NCBI GenBank assembly: GCA_029210725.1
Contig: JARGFM010000010.1
Span: 65,079-129,078, forward strand
Direction: 5' to 3'
Source of the DNA: Bacteroidales bacterium
Lineage (GTDB): Bacteria; Bacteroidota; Bacteroidia; Bacteroidales; GCA-2748055
Length of the DNA: 64,000 nucleotides
Numbering within the stretch: the stretch's first letter is position 1; each line of letters starts with the position of its first letter. Of the stretch, positions 37,166 to 45,735 are shown piece by piece. The position numbers were made by a program, and so were the translations under genes. Under the pieces are notes generated by a model. It had not been told where the DNA came from, made no database searches, and saw only the letters and a list, made by a program, of their open reading frames with translations.

Positions 37166-39805
37166 ATGAAGAATTCCATGCCTTCTGTTCGTTTGACACT
37201 TTTCACACTTTTTATTGCAAGTCAGGGTTTTTTCGGCTCAGGGTTTGCTCAGCATATGATGGATGTGGCTGAACCTGAACCCTATCGTGGCGATTTTGCC
37301 ATAAAAGGAGACCAGTTCGCCATATGGAACGGGTTCAACTATATCCCGGTTTTTATAAAGGGGATCAACCTGGGAGTTGCGGTTCCCGGAACACAGCCCG
37401 GAGAGCTGGCTGCCACGGCTGAAGACTACAGGCGCTGGTTTGATCTCATCAAGGAAGCAGGCTACAATACCATCCGCTTGTACACCCTTCATTATCCGAG
37501 GTTCTACCAGGAGTTAAGGACCTATAACCTGGAACATCCGCAAAATCCCCTGCTGGTTATTCACGGGGTCTGGCTTGAGGAGAATGAGACAGCTGCCGAT
37601 CTTTACGGGCAGACAGCATTTTTCGACAATGAGATCAGGGAAGTGGTATCGGCCGTCCATGGCGACATCAGCATTGCGCACCGTTTCGGGAAAGCTTACG
37701 GCGACTTTAACTCGGATATCTCCCCCTGGGTTCTGGCTTACCTGCCAGGCAGGGAGATTTATCCCTCAGAGGTGCGTTTAAGCAATGAGGCTCATCCCGG
37801 TGAAACCAGCTATGACGGAGTTTTCTTCCGGCTTCAGTCAGGCGATCCGGTGGAGGTCTGGCTGGCTCAGCGTCTGGATGGCCTGCTGCAATATGAACAG
37901 GAGCATTATCAATCGATCAGGCCCTGTGGTTTCTCCTCCTGGCCCACCCTGGATCCCATTTATCATCCTACGGAGCATCTGCTGGAGGGAAGCTCGGAAG
38001 ACCTGGAACAAATCGATCTGGCCAATCTGCTGAGTACAGAAAATTCTCCGGGCTTCTTTATTGGCTACCATGCCTATCCCTATTATCCCGATTTCATTGT
38101 TCAGGACCCTTCGTACCTGGCGGAATCAGATTCCCTGGGGCCCAATAATTACCTGGGCTACCTGATGGACCTGAAGGCTCATTATCAGGATATTCCCCTG
38201 ATCATTGCCGAATTCGGAGTGCCTTCCAGCTGGGGCAGCGGACACCTTTCGCCTTCCGGAATGCACCATGGAGGGATATCCGAGGAGGAGCAGGGGAGAT
38301 GGAACATCCGGATGTTCGACAATATAGAACATTCAGGTTGTGCAGGTGGGCTGCAGTTCTCCCTGATTGACGAATGGTTCAAGCAGACCTGGATCACAAA
38401 CCCTTATTCGGACAAGCAATACCGCTATTTGTGGCACAACATCACTTCTCCCGAGCAGAATTTCGGCATCCTGGCCTATGCCCCTCCTCCGGCGGCTTTT
38501 ACCGAGACAGCCTCTTACCCGGACAGTTCCATTACCAGCATACAGGTGCATTCCGATTACACCTTTTTCAGAGTGCGCCTTCTTATGAAAACGGCCTTGT
38601 ACATGGAGGATACGCTCTGGGTGGCCTTTGATACCTACGAATCGAACCTGGGGGAGTCTGTACTCCCCGATGGCCAATCCATCGGAGTGGCACCGGATAC
38701 CCTGCGGGCCGAGTTTGCTCTCCGGATTCCCATGGCCGGTGAGCATGCCCAGCTCTATGTGATCCCCTCTTATGATGTGTTCGGAGTTAAGGATCCGGAC
38801 AGGCTGGATACCGTGGTATCCGCTGCCAGTGATGCCGGACTCTGGAATCCGGTAAAGTGGCAGACCAGCTACTTTTATAACAGTATCCAGTATATCGGGG
38901 AACTGAACATGTCCTCTTCGGAGGATCCCTACCAGTTCCTCAACGCGGTTACGCTGTTTAACGACAGCATGGAGATCCGGATCCCCTGGACCCTGATCAA
39001 TTTTCCGGCTCCCACGGTGGGCCGGGCCATGCACTATCAGTCGCATATGGAAGGGCAGGACCTGGTCATCGACAGGCGGGATACACTTTCCGACGGGATT
39101 GCCGTATCTGTGGTCCTGCAGGAGGACGTATATCAATCCGCAAAATATCAATGGAGCCCCTGGGATTATGAGCAGATCCTCAGCGAAGCTCCCATTGAAC
39201 GCAAAAAGCAGACCTTTCACTACATGAAACAGAGATTACCACTGTTTAACTCCCCACCCATTGGACTGGCCGATACCTTTCATCTCAATCCGGGGGATAT
39301 CCTGGAGCCGGGACCAGAAATGGGATTGTTGCGTAACGATTTCGACATAGACGGGAACACGATGCAGGTCCGCCTCCCCTTTGGGAGTATCACCGGACAC
39401 GGGAGCCTGTTTCTCCATCCCGACGGGAGCTTTCTGTATGATCCGGATCCCGGCTTCCAGGGGAGTGATTTCTTTATGTATTACCTCGAAGATGGAGCTG
39501 CAAGCTCTGCCCTGGTTCCCGTACTGCTGGAGGTGAGATATCCCTTATATGCAGAGGATGAGCTGCTGGCCGGAAGGTCCTCGGTTTATCCCAATCCCGG
39601 CAGAGACCGGTTCCATATCACGATCCGGGAGCCCTTCCGGGAGGCTCAGTTAAAAGTAGTGGACATGCTTGGGAAGGAGATTCTCTTATTGCAGCTTGAG
39701 GAGGCAAGGAGCTGGATAGAGATTGAAAATATAAAACCCGGAGTTTATCTATTTATTTTGAACATTGACCAAAACATTGAACAATATCGAATCATAATCC
39801 AGTAA
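37166..39805 (+). CDS. T9SS-secreted glycosidase-like protein (clan GH-A type barrel)
   Basis: About 879 residues. A signal peptide (MKNSMPSVRLTLFTLFIASQGFFG) precedes a TIM-barrel-like glycosidase domain (about 40-430): DYRRWFDLIKEAGYNTIRLYT, a LPGREIYP strand with candidate acid/base Glu197, and IAEFGVPSSWG with candidate nucleophile Glu349. A beta-rich middle follows, then a cadherin-like repeat (NDFDIDGNTM ... GSFLYDPDPGFQGSDFF) and a C-terminal type IX sorting domain (YPNPGRDRFHI ... GVYLFILN). The GTG at 37160 would add only two residues. A -7 box, TAATTTTG, is at 37132-37139 with no clear -33. Substrate unknown; it heads the exopolysaccharide-like cassette. Confidence 0.8.
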   Translation: MKNSMPSVRLTLFTLFIASQGFFGSGFAQHMMDVAEPEPYRGDFAIKGDQFAIWNGFNYIPVFIKGINLGVAVPGTQPGELAATAEDYRRWFDLIKEAGYNTIRLYTLHYPRFYQELRTYNLEHPQNPLLVIHGVWLEENETAADLYGQTAFFDNEIREVVSAVHGDISIAHRFGKAYGDFNSDISPWVLAYLPGREIYPSEVRLSNEAHPGETSYDGVFFRLQSGDPVEVWLAQRLDGLLQYEQEHYQSIRPCGFSSWPTLDPIYHPTEHLLEGSSEDLEQIDLANLLSTENSPGFFIGYHAYPYYPDFIVQDPSYLAESDSLGPNNYLGYLMDLKAHYQDIPLIIAEFGVPSSWGSGHLSPSGMHHGGISEEEQGRWNIRMFDNIEHSGCAGGLQFSLIDEWFKQTWITNPYSDKQYRYLWHNITSPEQNFGILAYAPPPAAFTETASYPDSSITSIQVHSDYTFFRVRLLMKTALYMEDTLWVAFDTYESNLGESVLPDGQSIGVAPDTLRAEFALRIPMAGEHAQLYVIPSYDVFGVKDPDRLDTVVSAASDAGLWNPVKWQTSYFYNSIQYIGELNMSSSEDPYQFLNAVTLFNDSMEIRIPWTLINFPAPTVGRAMHYQSHMEGQDLVIDRRDTLSDGIAVSVVLQEDVYQSAKYQWSPWDYEQILSEAPIERKKQTFHYMKQRLPLFNSPPIGLADTFHLNPGDILEPGPEMGLLRNDFDIDGNTMQVRLPFGSITGHGSLFLHPDGSFLYDPDPGFQGSDFFMYYLEDGAASSALVPVLLEVRYPLYAEDELLAGRSSVYPNPGRDRFHITIREPFREAQLKVVDMLGKEILLLQLEEARSWIEIENIKPGVYLFILNIDQNIEQYRIIIQ

Positions 39806-39823
39806 TTTGCATAGAAAGTATGA

Positions 39824-40192
39824 ATGCATATGAATATCCTTGTTTGTGAAGATAATACAATGATGTTACGAACCATTGAATTTTCCCTGAAGAAGGCGGG
39901 CTACGAAGTATTCAAGGCCACGGACGGATTTCAGGGAATAAGGATTCTTGGTGAGAAGAAGGTGGACCTGGTCATTACCGATATCAATATGCCCTATACC
40001 AAGGGATTGGAGCTGATACGCCATATCAATACAAAGATGAAGCAGAAGATACCCGTGATCGTGGTTACCGGAATTACCAATGCGGAGACCAGGAAGCATG
40101 CGGAAGAGCTTGGAGCCAGCGGATATCTGACCAAGCCTTTTGACCTGGATGAGATTGTGGACATGGTTAATTCCCATTTCGGGAAGAATTGA
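39824..40192 (+). CDS. Single-domain response regulator (receiver only)
   Basis: 122-residue CheY-like receiver without an output domain. The acidic pocket (Glu9, Asp10), phospho-acceptor Asp53 (VITDINMP), Thr82 and Lys104 (LTKPF) are intact, so it should be phosphorylated. No histidine kinase is in the cassette. It sits 18 bases after the secreted glycosidase and 7 before the outer-membrane gene, and so probably tunes the machinery by protein contact. ATG at 39830 is an alternative start. Confidence 0.88.
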   Translation: MHMNILVCEDNTMMLRTIEFSLKKAGYEVFKATDGFQGIRILGEKKVDLVITDINMPYTKGLELIRHINTKMKQKIPVIVVTGITNAETRKHAEELGASGYLTKPFDLDEIVDMVNSHFGKN

Positions 40193-40199
40193 TATATTT

Positions 40200-41372
40200 A
40201 TGCATAGATCAGCCCTTTATAGCACCTCTTTACTTTTTTTCCTGGTCCAGCTGTCTGCGCAGGATATCCCCGTCCAGCCGGGTCCTGAAGAGGAGTTTGC
40301 CCGTATGCGCGATCTGGCCGTTGCAGGAGATTACCGAGAGGCCAAATCGATCGGCTACCGTCTTTTGGAGGTAAATGAGAACTATTTCGATGCTGCGCTC
40401 TACCTGGCCAGGATCCACGGTTGGGAATCCGGTTTTGACTCGGCCTATCTGGTCCTTGACCGGGTAATTGAGCAAGATCCCGGGCTTTACGAGGCTTATG
40501 AAACCTGTGCGGATCTGGCCTACTGGCAGAATAATATGGAGCGACTGGAAGCCTGTGCGGAGCAGGCTGCCGAACTGCGACCCGACTCGGCCGGTCTCTT
40601 TGAAAGATACAGGGTAGCCCTGCAACGGCCAGGCTCCCTGTCCATGCAGACAGAAATCTTTGCCCACTATTCCTACGACCATTTTTCGGTTCCCTACCTG
40701 CGTAACTGGCACATGCTGACTGCCGGAGCCGAACTGCCTTTCAAATATGGGACTCTGATCCCCTCTCTGAACGCGGGCTACCATGCGGGGGAGCTGGCTC
40801 AGAAAACAGATCTTCAGATGAACCTGGATGCCTATCTGACCCTGGGGAAAAAGAATTATGCCCTGCTGGGATATGGGTTTTCTCCCGGAGGAGAGATCAA
40901 CTTTTTCCCCGGACACCGTGTAGCGGCAGAGTTGTGGCAGGTACTGCCCGGGGGCTTTGCACTTTCTGCCGGCATGCGATATTTTTACTGGGACCGGCAT
41001 TTTACCTTTCTCACTGTATCGGCCGAGAAGTATGTGGGCAATTACTGGTTCTCCCTGAGAAGCTACATCTTTTTCAAGGATTACGGAGTTTCCGGTTCCT
41101 ACTATCTGAGCGCAAGACGATACTTTGACTCTAAATTCAACCACCTCACTCTAAGCCTGGGATATGGGACCGCCCCGGACGAACCCATCCTGGTGGTTTC
41201 TGACCTGGACCGGCTGAACGCTCTTTCGGGACGCCTTTCGTTCTCGAAAAAGATATCTCCGGCCGTGAGGCTCCTTGCCATGGCCGGCTATGCCTGGGAG
41301 GAGTATGCCGATCAGGAGCACAGACACCGGTTCGATATGAGAGTGGGAGCTTATTTTACAATTAAACAGTGA
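40200..41372 (+). CDS. TPR plus beta-barrel outer membrane protein (YaiO-like)
   Basis: About 390 residues. A signal peptide (MHRSALYSTSLLFFLVQLSAQ) is followed by roughly three TPR units (about 30-145, e.g. DYREAKSIGYRLLEVNENYFDAALYLARIH) and a YaiO-type barrel of about 230 residues ending in the typical aromatic-rich strand (RFDMRVGAYFTIKQ). The order TPR then barrel is the plan of PgaA and BcsC, the periplasmic scaffold and outer-membrane exit of synthase-dependent polysaccharide systems, in miniature. ATG at 40200 is chosen because it starts the signal peptide. Its stop overlaps the next start (GTGA). Confidence 0.82.
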   Translation: MHRSALYSTSLLFFLVQLSAQDIPVQPGPEEEFARMRDLAVAGDYREAKSIGYRLLEVNENYFDAALYLARIHGWESGFDSAYLVLDRVIEQDPGLYEAYETCADLAYWQNNMERLEACAEQAAELRPDSAGLFERYRVALQRPGSLSMQTEIFAHYSYDHFSVPYLRNWHMLTAGAELPFKYGTLIPSLNAGYHAGELAQKTDLQMNLDAYLTLGKKNYALLGYGFSPGGEINFFPGHRVAAELWQVLPGGFALSAGMRYFYWDRHFTFLTVSAEKYVGNYWFSLRSYIFFKDYGVSGSYYLSARRYFDSKFNHLTLSLGYGTAPDEPILVVSDLDRLNALSGRLSFSKKISPAVRLLAMAGYAWEEYADQEHRHRFDMRVGAYFTIKQ

Positions 41373-42631
41373 GTATTAAGGAAACATATCTGGTTTTGGT
41401 GCTGTTGCTGCTTTTTGCCGCTTCAGGAGGTACGGCTGCCTGTGGCCAGGCGTTGACAAATTCCTTCCAGGCCGATAGTGCCATTGTGGAAAGCGATCCG
41501 GCAGATCAGGAGACGACGGATGTGCTTTCTGTTTATGCCCAGAGGCTTCTGAACCGTTTCGATAAATCCCCCCTCCTGGTTACCGTTCTGTACATCGTCA
41601 TCCTGTATTCCATTGTTACCCTGATCACCCTGCTGATCATTATCCTGCTGAACCGAAGAAGGATACAGCGTGAACAGGAGCTGAAGGATTATTTGTTGGA
41701 GATGTACCAGGAGCTGCTGATGGATTACCTGTTTGACAAAGAGAAACAGGAGGAAGCATTTAAGGAATTGAACTGGGTGGCCAATAACCGGATAAACCGC
41801 CAGATCCTGATCGACCAGATGATCGATCTGAGTATTAATCTGAAAGGGGAGATCAGGGAGGTCATCCAGGCTCTCTATATCCGGCTGGGTTTAAAAAAGG
41901 ACTCCCTGGCAAAGGCCTACAGCCGCAAATGGCACGAAAACGTCAAAGGATTCAGGGAACTGGCCTTTATGAATATCTGGGATGCCAACGAACAAATCAT
42001 CAAAAGCCTGAATTCCAGTAATAATATCCTGAGGATGGAGGCTCAGACTGCCATGGTAAGGCTCTCGGGCGGAAATCCTTATGAGTTCCTCGATTTGTTG
42101 GAGAAACCTCTTTCACTCTGGGAACAGGTGACCCTGCATGAAATGCAGATCCAGCATGACCTGGAGGTCCCCGACTTTAAACGTTGGTTCAGTTCTTCCA
42201 ATACCACCGTGCTTATATTTGCACTGGAGATGGTTTCCTGGTACAAGCAACGGGGAGCGGGAAAGGAGATTCCGGAGCTTTTTAATCACGAGAATGAAAA
42301 GGTCCGTTATACGGCCTATAAAGTATGCGGCGACATTGAACTCAAAATGGCCCTTCCGGCCATGATCCGGAGATACCCGGAGGAGACCTTTAAAAACAAG
42401 CTGGAGATCCTGCACGCTTTTGCCAAAGTACCCGAAGAGAAGAATCTGCAGTTTCTGAAGAATGTGTTGGATACAGAGGAGGATGTACAGTTACAAATCC
42501 AGGCCACAAAAGCCATGGAGAATACTGATGAACCCGGTATTTCCATGTTGATCAAGCTTATGAAATCTAAATCCGAATATAAAAATTACCAGATCATTAT
42601 ACGGCATGTATTGGACGGTCGGATCTACTAG
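41369..42631 (+). CDS. Membrane-anchored HEAT-repeat protein
   Basis: 420 residues starting from GTG overlapping the previous stop. An N-terminal signal-like helix (about 7-27) and a second strong membrane segment (about 69-95, VTVLYIVILYSIVTLITLLIIILL) flank a short periplasmic loop; the rest is cytoplasmic alpha-helical HEAT/ARM-type repeats (for example NILRMEAQTAMVRLSGGNPYEFLDLLEKPL, then IELKMALPAMIRRYPEETFKNKLEILHAFAK, then VQLQIQATKAMENTDEPG). I know of no biochemical role. Between an outer-membrane exporter and a GT2 synthase, it is a good candidate for a scaffold or co-polymerase subunit. Confidence 0.8.
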   Translation: MSIKETYLVLVLLLLFAASGGTAACGQALTNSFQADSAIVESDPADQETTDVLSVYAQRLLNRFDKSPLLVTVLYIVILYSIVTLITLLIIILLNRRRIQREQELKDYLLEMYQELLMDYLFDKEKQEEAFKELNWVANNRINRQILIDQMIDLSINLKGEIREVIQALYIRLGLKKDSLAKAYSRKWHENVKGFRELAFMNIWDANEQIIKSLNSSNNILRMEAQTAMVRLSGGNPYEFLDLLEKPLSLWEQVTLHEMQIQHDLEVPDFKRWFSSSNTTVLIFALEMVSWYKQRGAGKEIPELFNHENEKVRYTAYKVCGDIELKMALPAMIRRYPEETFKNKLEILHAFAKVPEEKNLQFLKNVLDTEEDVQLQIQATKAMENTDEPGISMLIKLMKSKSEYKNYQIIIRHVLDGRIY

Positions 42632-42633
42632 CT

Positions 42634-44055
42634 TTGGACCGAGCATTTGAGATATTAAAGTTTTTTGTGCTGAACGCTGTATTTATTATTACGGCGCTCA
42701 TCTTTACCACTTACCTGATTCTTACCATTTTCTCGGCAATCTCCCTGAGAAAATACCTGAGGAAGAACAGCTACGTGGATTATAACTCCATTGTGGCATC
42801 CCCCCTGGCACCATCCCTCTCGGTGATAGCCCCGGCCTTCAATGAAAGCGAGACCATTATTGACAACATCAGAACCCTGCTTTCGCTCTACTACAATAAT
42901 TACGAGGTGGTGGTTGTGAACGACGGGAGCAAGGACGACTCTCTGGAAAAAATCATAGAAGCCTATGAACTGGAGAAGGTCAACTATTATTTTGACTACA
43001 GACTGCCATGCAAAAGGATCCGAGGGGTCTATAAGTCCCAGAACCGCTCCTTTAAGAAACTGACGGTGATCGATAAAAGCAACGGAGGGAAGGCCGATTC
43101 ACTGAATGCCGGACTGAATGTCTGCAGGAACGATCTGGTGGTCAGTATCGATGCGGATTCCATCATGGAACCGGATGCACTTCTGAAACTGGTCAAGCCC
43201 TTTATGGAGGCCAAGGAGAAGAGGGTGATCGGTGCGGGAGGGGTGATTCGCATTGCAAACTCCTGCGAGATCTCAGAGGGACATATACAGAAAATTAACC
43301 TGCCCGGGAAATTTCTGCCCCGTGCCCAGGTGATGGAGTATACCCGGGCTTTCCTGATGGGAAGGATGGCCTGGAGCGAACTCGATGGTCTGCTGCTGAT
43401 CTCGGGAGCCCTGGGGATGTTCGACCGGGATATAGTGATCAGGGCCGGGGGATACAGTACCGTAACAGTCGGAGAGGATATGGAGCTGGTAGTCCGTATC
43501 CGGAGGTATATGGCCGAGAATGGCCTGGACTATGATGTGGTCTATATTCCCGATCCACTCTGCTGGACAGAGGTCCCCTCCACCGTCAGGGTGCTAGCCA
43601 GGCAGCGGAGCCGGTGGACCCGGGGAACCATGGAAACCCTGATCAAGCACCGGAAGCTTTTTTTCAACAGAAAATATGGAAAACTGGGGATACTGGGTTA
43701 TCCCTACTGGCTGGCCTTTGAGTACCTGGCGCCCATCATCGAATTCCTGGGTATCTGCTGGTTTATCTACCTGGTGATCACCAACAACCTCAACTGGCCC
43801 TTCTTCCTGCTGCTCTTTGGATTTGTCTATTTTTTTGCCGTTTCTCTCTCGATCTGGTCGGTGCTGTTTGAGGAGATTACCTTTCACAAATATGAGAAAC
43901 GAAGGGATGTCCTCCGCCTGGTGGGAACCGCCTTCCTGGAACCCCTGTTTTATCACCCCATGGTGATGTTGATGAGCATCAAGGGAAACATCGATAAGAT
44001 CCTGAACCGCAATAAGTGGGGAAAGATGGAACGGAAAGGATTCGGGAAAAACTGA
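42634..44055 (+). CDS. Processive family 2 glycosyltransferase (polysaccharide synthase)
   Basis: 473 residues. Membrane helix near residues 13-38, cytoplasmic GT-A domain, then three or four C-terminal helices (about 365-430). All hallmarks of processive synthases are present: Asp97 (VVNDGS), DxD as Asp173/Asp175 (SIDADS), the base in VGED (Asp282), and QxxRW (Gln324-Trp328, RQRSRW), as in BcsA, PgaC and hyaluronan synthase. There is no PilZ domain, so no direct c-di-GMP switch. The start is a TTG 2 bases after the previous stop. Polymer identity unknown; poly-GlcNAc-like or glucan are the obvious options. Confidence 0.9.
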   Translation: MDRAFEILKFFVLNAVFIITALIFTTYLILTIFSAISLRKYLRKNSYVDYNSIVASPLAPSLSVIAPAFNESETIIDNIRTLLSLYYNNYEVVVVNDGSKDDSLEKIIEAYELEKVNYYFDYRLPCKRIRGVYKSQNRSFKKLTVIDKSNGGKADSLNAGLNVCRNDLVVSIDADSIMEPDALLKLVKPFMEAKEKRVIGAGGVIRIANSCEISEGHIQKINLPGKFLPRAQVMEYTRAFLMGRMAWSELDGLLLISGALGMFDRDIVIRAGGYSTVTVGEDMELVVRIRRYMAENGLDYDVVYIPDPLCWTEVPSTVRVLARQRSRWTRGTMETLIKHRKLFFNRKYGKLGILGYPYWLAFEYLAPIIEFLGICWFIYLVITNNLNWPFFLLLFGFVYFFAVSLSIWSVLFEEITFHKYEKRRDVLRLVGTAFLEPLFYHPMVMLMSIKGNIDKILNRNKWGKMERKGFGKN

Positions 44056-44058
44056 TCC

Positions 44059-45534
44059 CTAAACCTTTAAGGCCTCACTTTCGGCCCGCCTGCCCGCCCG
44101 GTCCACCGTAACCACTTTATAGCTTCCTTCTTTGCTGCTGACTTTGTAGCTGAACGGCTCCATACTGATCTGGGGTTCATGCAAAATGTTTGCCACCAGA
44201 TTTTCTCCCTGGTACACTTCGTAATGGGAGAGCGGATCGTCAGCGGCCAGGGCACTGTTCCAGCTGATCTCCACCTGCCCGGCCCCGCCGATCTTAATAT
44301 CCTGGGGCGGGGTCAGTCCCCTGGCAGGAAGCTGGAAGTAATTGGTCTTTCCTCCTTTTGCACGCTTTGCATCTTTCTCGATTTTCTCACGCTGCTCCCG
44401 GCTCAAACCGTCAGGGGTTATCTGAGCCGCATAATAGTTCTGAACCAGCTGGCACTTCAGGTGATCCTCCGAGATTTGGCCGATCCCGATAATGGCCGTA
44501 TGAATGCCGGGGGTCGTAAGCGCATATTCGATCAGGGGTTTGCTGGGCAGTTCCCTGGTTCCCACGCTTCGAACCACCCCATCCGAATCCCTGGTCCAGT
44601 CAGCATATTTGGAGTACATGGCCCCATCGGCAAATACCTTCATGGCAATGATTCCCATATTTTTTGCCTGTGCCACCGGGATCACATTGTGCTGGTGGTT
44701 CAGGTAGAGCCTGTCATTGGCGTTGATGGCCACCAGCATGGCATCCAGGATCTCATAGCTATCCCTTCGGATCATATCCATCATCGCCGGGGAGCTGATG
44801 TGACCCGAGAGTCCGATATGCCGGATCAGCTTCTCATGGGCCGGATTTAACCCGGTAAAGTTGGTGCCGTCACGGTAGTCCCGGAGTGCCACCAGCACGC
44901 CTAAATTCTCCTCCTGGTTCAGAGGGGTTTCCAATCCCCTGTACATCACATCCACCTCCTCCACAAAGTTCAGGTTATGGGTGAGCACCATATTCACATA
45001 AGATCCTTCGGGGTAGGCTCCGTTTCCATCTCCAAACATTTGCGAAAGGGATCGTTTCAAATCGGCAACAGCTCCTCCTGCGGGATCCCCGTTGGACCAG
45101 TTGTTTACATTCTTCAGCTCAGGGAAACCTGGTTTGGCCCATCGTTGATGGGTCTTGGTGGTCAGGAAAATGGATTCACGCAGATTTTCATCATAGCCCG
45201 TCTGGCCGGGGATCAGGTTCAGCTGCCGGAAGGCCTTCCCGAAGTTGAGCTGACTGCCGTCATACAGGTTGGAAGTATCAAAATAGTTAATCCCCATCCT
45301 GAAGGCTTTCAGAATAATGGGAACCGGATCCACGTCTGCAGGGGTCCATTGCAGGGAGGCCTGACCGCCCAGCCCCAGGGTGCTTACTTCAAAGGGAATC
45401 TTACCAAAGCTTCGCTTCATAGGGGCCGGGAGCTGGTCCAGTCCGAAACGGAAGCCCGGCAGTATGGTGAGTCCGGCTGCAGCTGCAGCAGATAGTTTCA
45501 CAAATTCGCGGCGGGATACTGTCTTTTGTTTCAT
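44059..45534 (-). CDS. Tat-exported aldo/keto reductase with C-terminal Fn3-like domain
   Basis: About 491 residues starting at MKQKTVSRREF (45534); an upstream ATG at 45585 would put 17 unlikely residues before it. SRREFVKLSAAAAAGL is a twin-arginine signal. The reductase barrel spans about 40-380, with the Asp-Tyr pair in FDTSNLYDGS, Lys in TTKTH and His in VLTHN. The last ~80 residues (GAGQVEISWNS ... YKVVTVDRAGRRAES) look like a fibronectin III-type domain. Substrate unknown. It converges on the GT2 gene with only 3 bases between stops. Confidence 0.82.
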   Translation of the reverse strand: MKQKTVSRREFVKLSAAAAAGLTILPGFRFGLDQLPAPMKRSFGKIPFEVSTLGLGGQASLQWTPADVDPVPIILKAFRMGINYFDTSNLYDGSQLNFGKAFRQLNLIPGQTGYDENLRESIFLTTKTHQRWAKPGFPELKNVNNWSNGDPAGGAVADLKRSLSQMFGDGNGAYPEGSYVNMVLTHNLNFVEEVDVMYRGLETPLNQEENLGVLVALRDYRDGTNFTGLNPAHEKLIRHIGLSGHISSPAMMDMIRRDSYEILDAMLVAINANDRLYLNHQHNVIPVAQAKNMGIIAMKVFADGAMYSKYADWTRDSDGVVRSVGTRELPSKPLIEYALTTPGIHTAIIGIGQISEDHLKCQLVQNYYAAQITPDGLSREQREKIEKDAKRAKGGKTNYFQLPARGLTPPQDIKIGGAGQVEISWNSALAADDPLSHYEVYQGENLVANILHEPQISMEPFSYKVSSKEGSYKVVTVDRAGRRAESEALKV

Positions 45535-45695
45535 AGTAACATATTTAAGGAGTGTTCGTCTTAGTGGTAACACAAGATAGGGCAAAAGGGTTGAATAATC
45601 CAGTGTTCGCTTACTTACATACCTGTCCGTTAACGTACATCATAGCCTCAGTATAACCGGAGTAAAGTGTCATATAATCAAACAAATAGAGGGTC

Positions 45696-45710
45696 TGGCA
45701 TAGTTTCTGG
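45696..45710 (+). promoter_or_regulatory. Possible sigma-54 (-24/-12) promoter
   Basis: TGGCATAGTTTCTGG resembles the sigma-54 consensus TGGCAY-N6-TTGC, with a good -24 half and an imperfect -12 half (CTGG for TTGC). It is 25 bases before the start of the FtsX-type permease. No TAnnTTTG box was found in this gap. Confidence 0.3.
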
Positions 45711-45735
45711 TAAAGAACAAGAAAACTTTTAAGAC

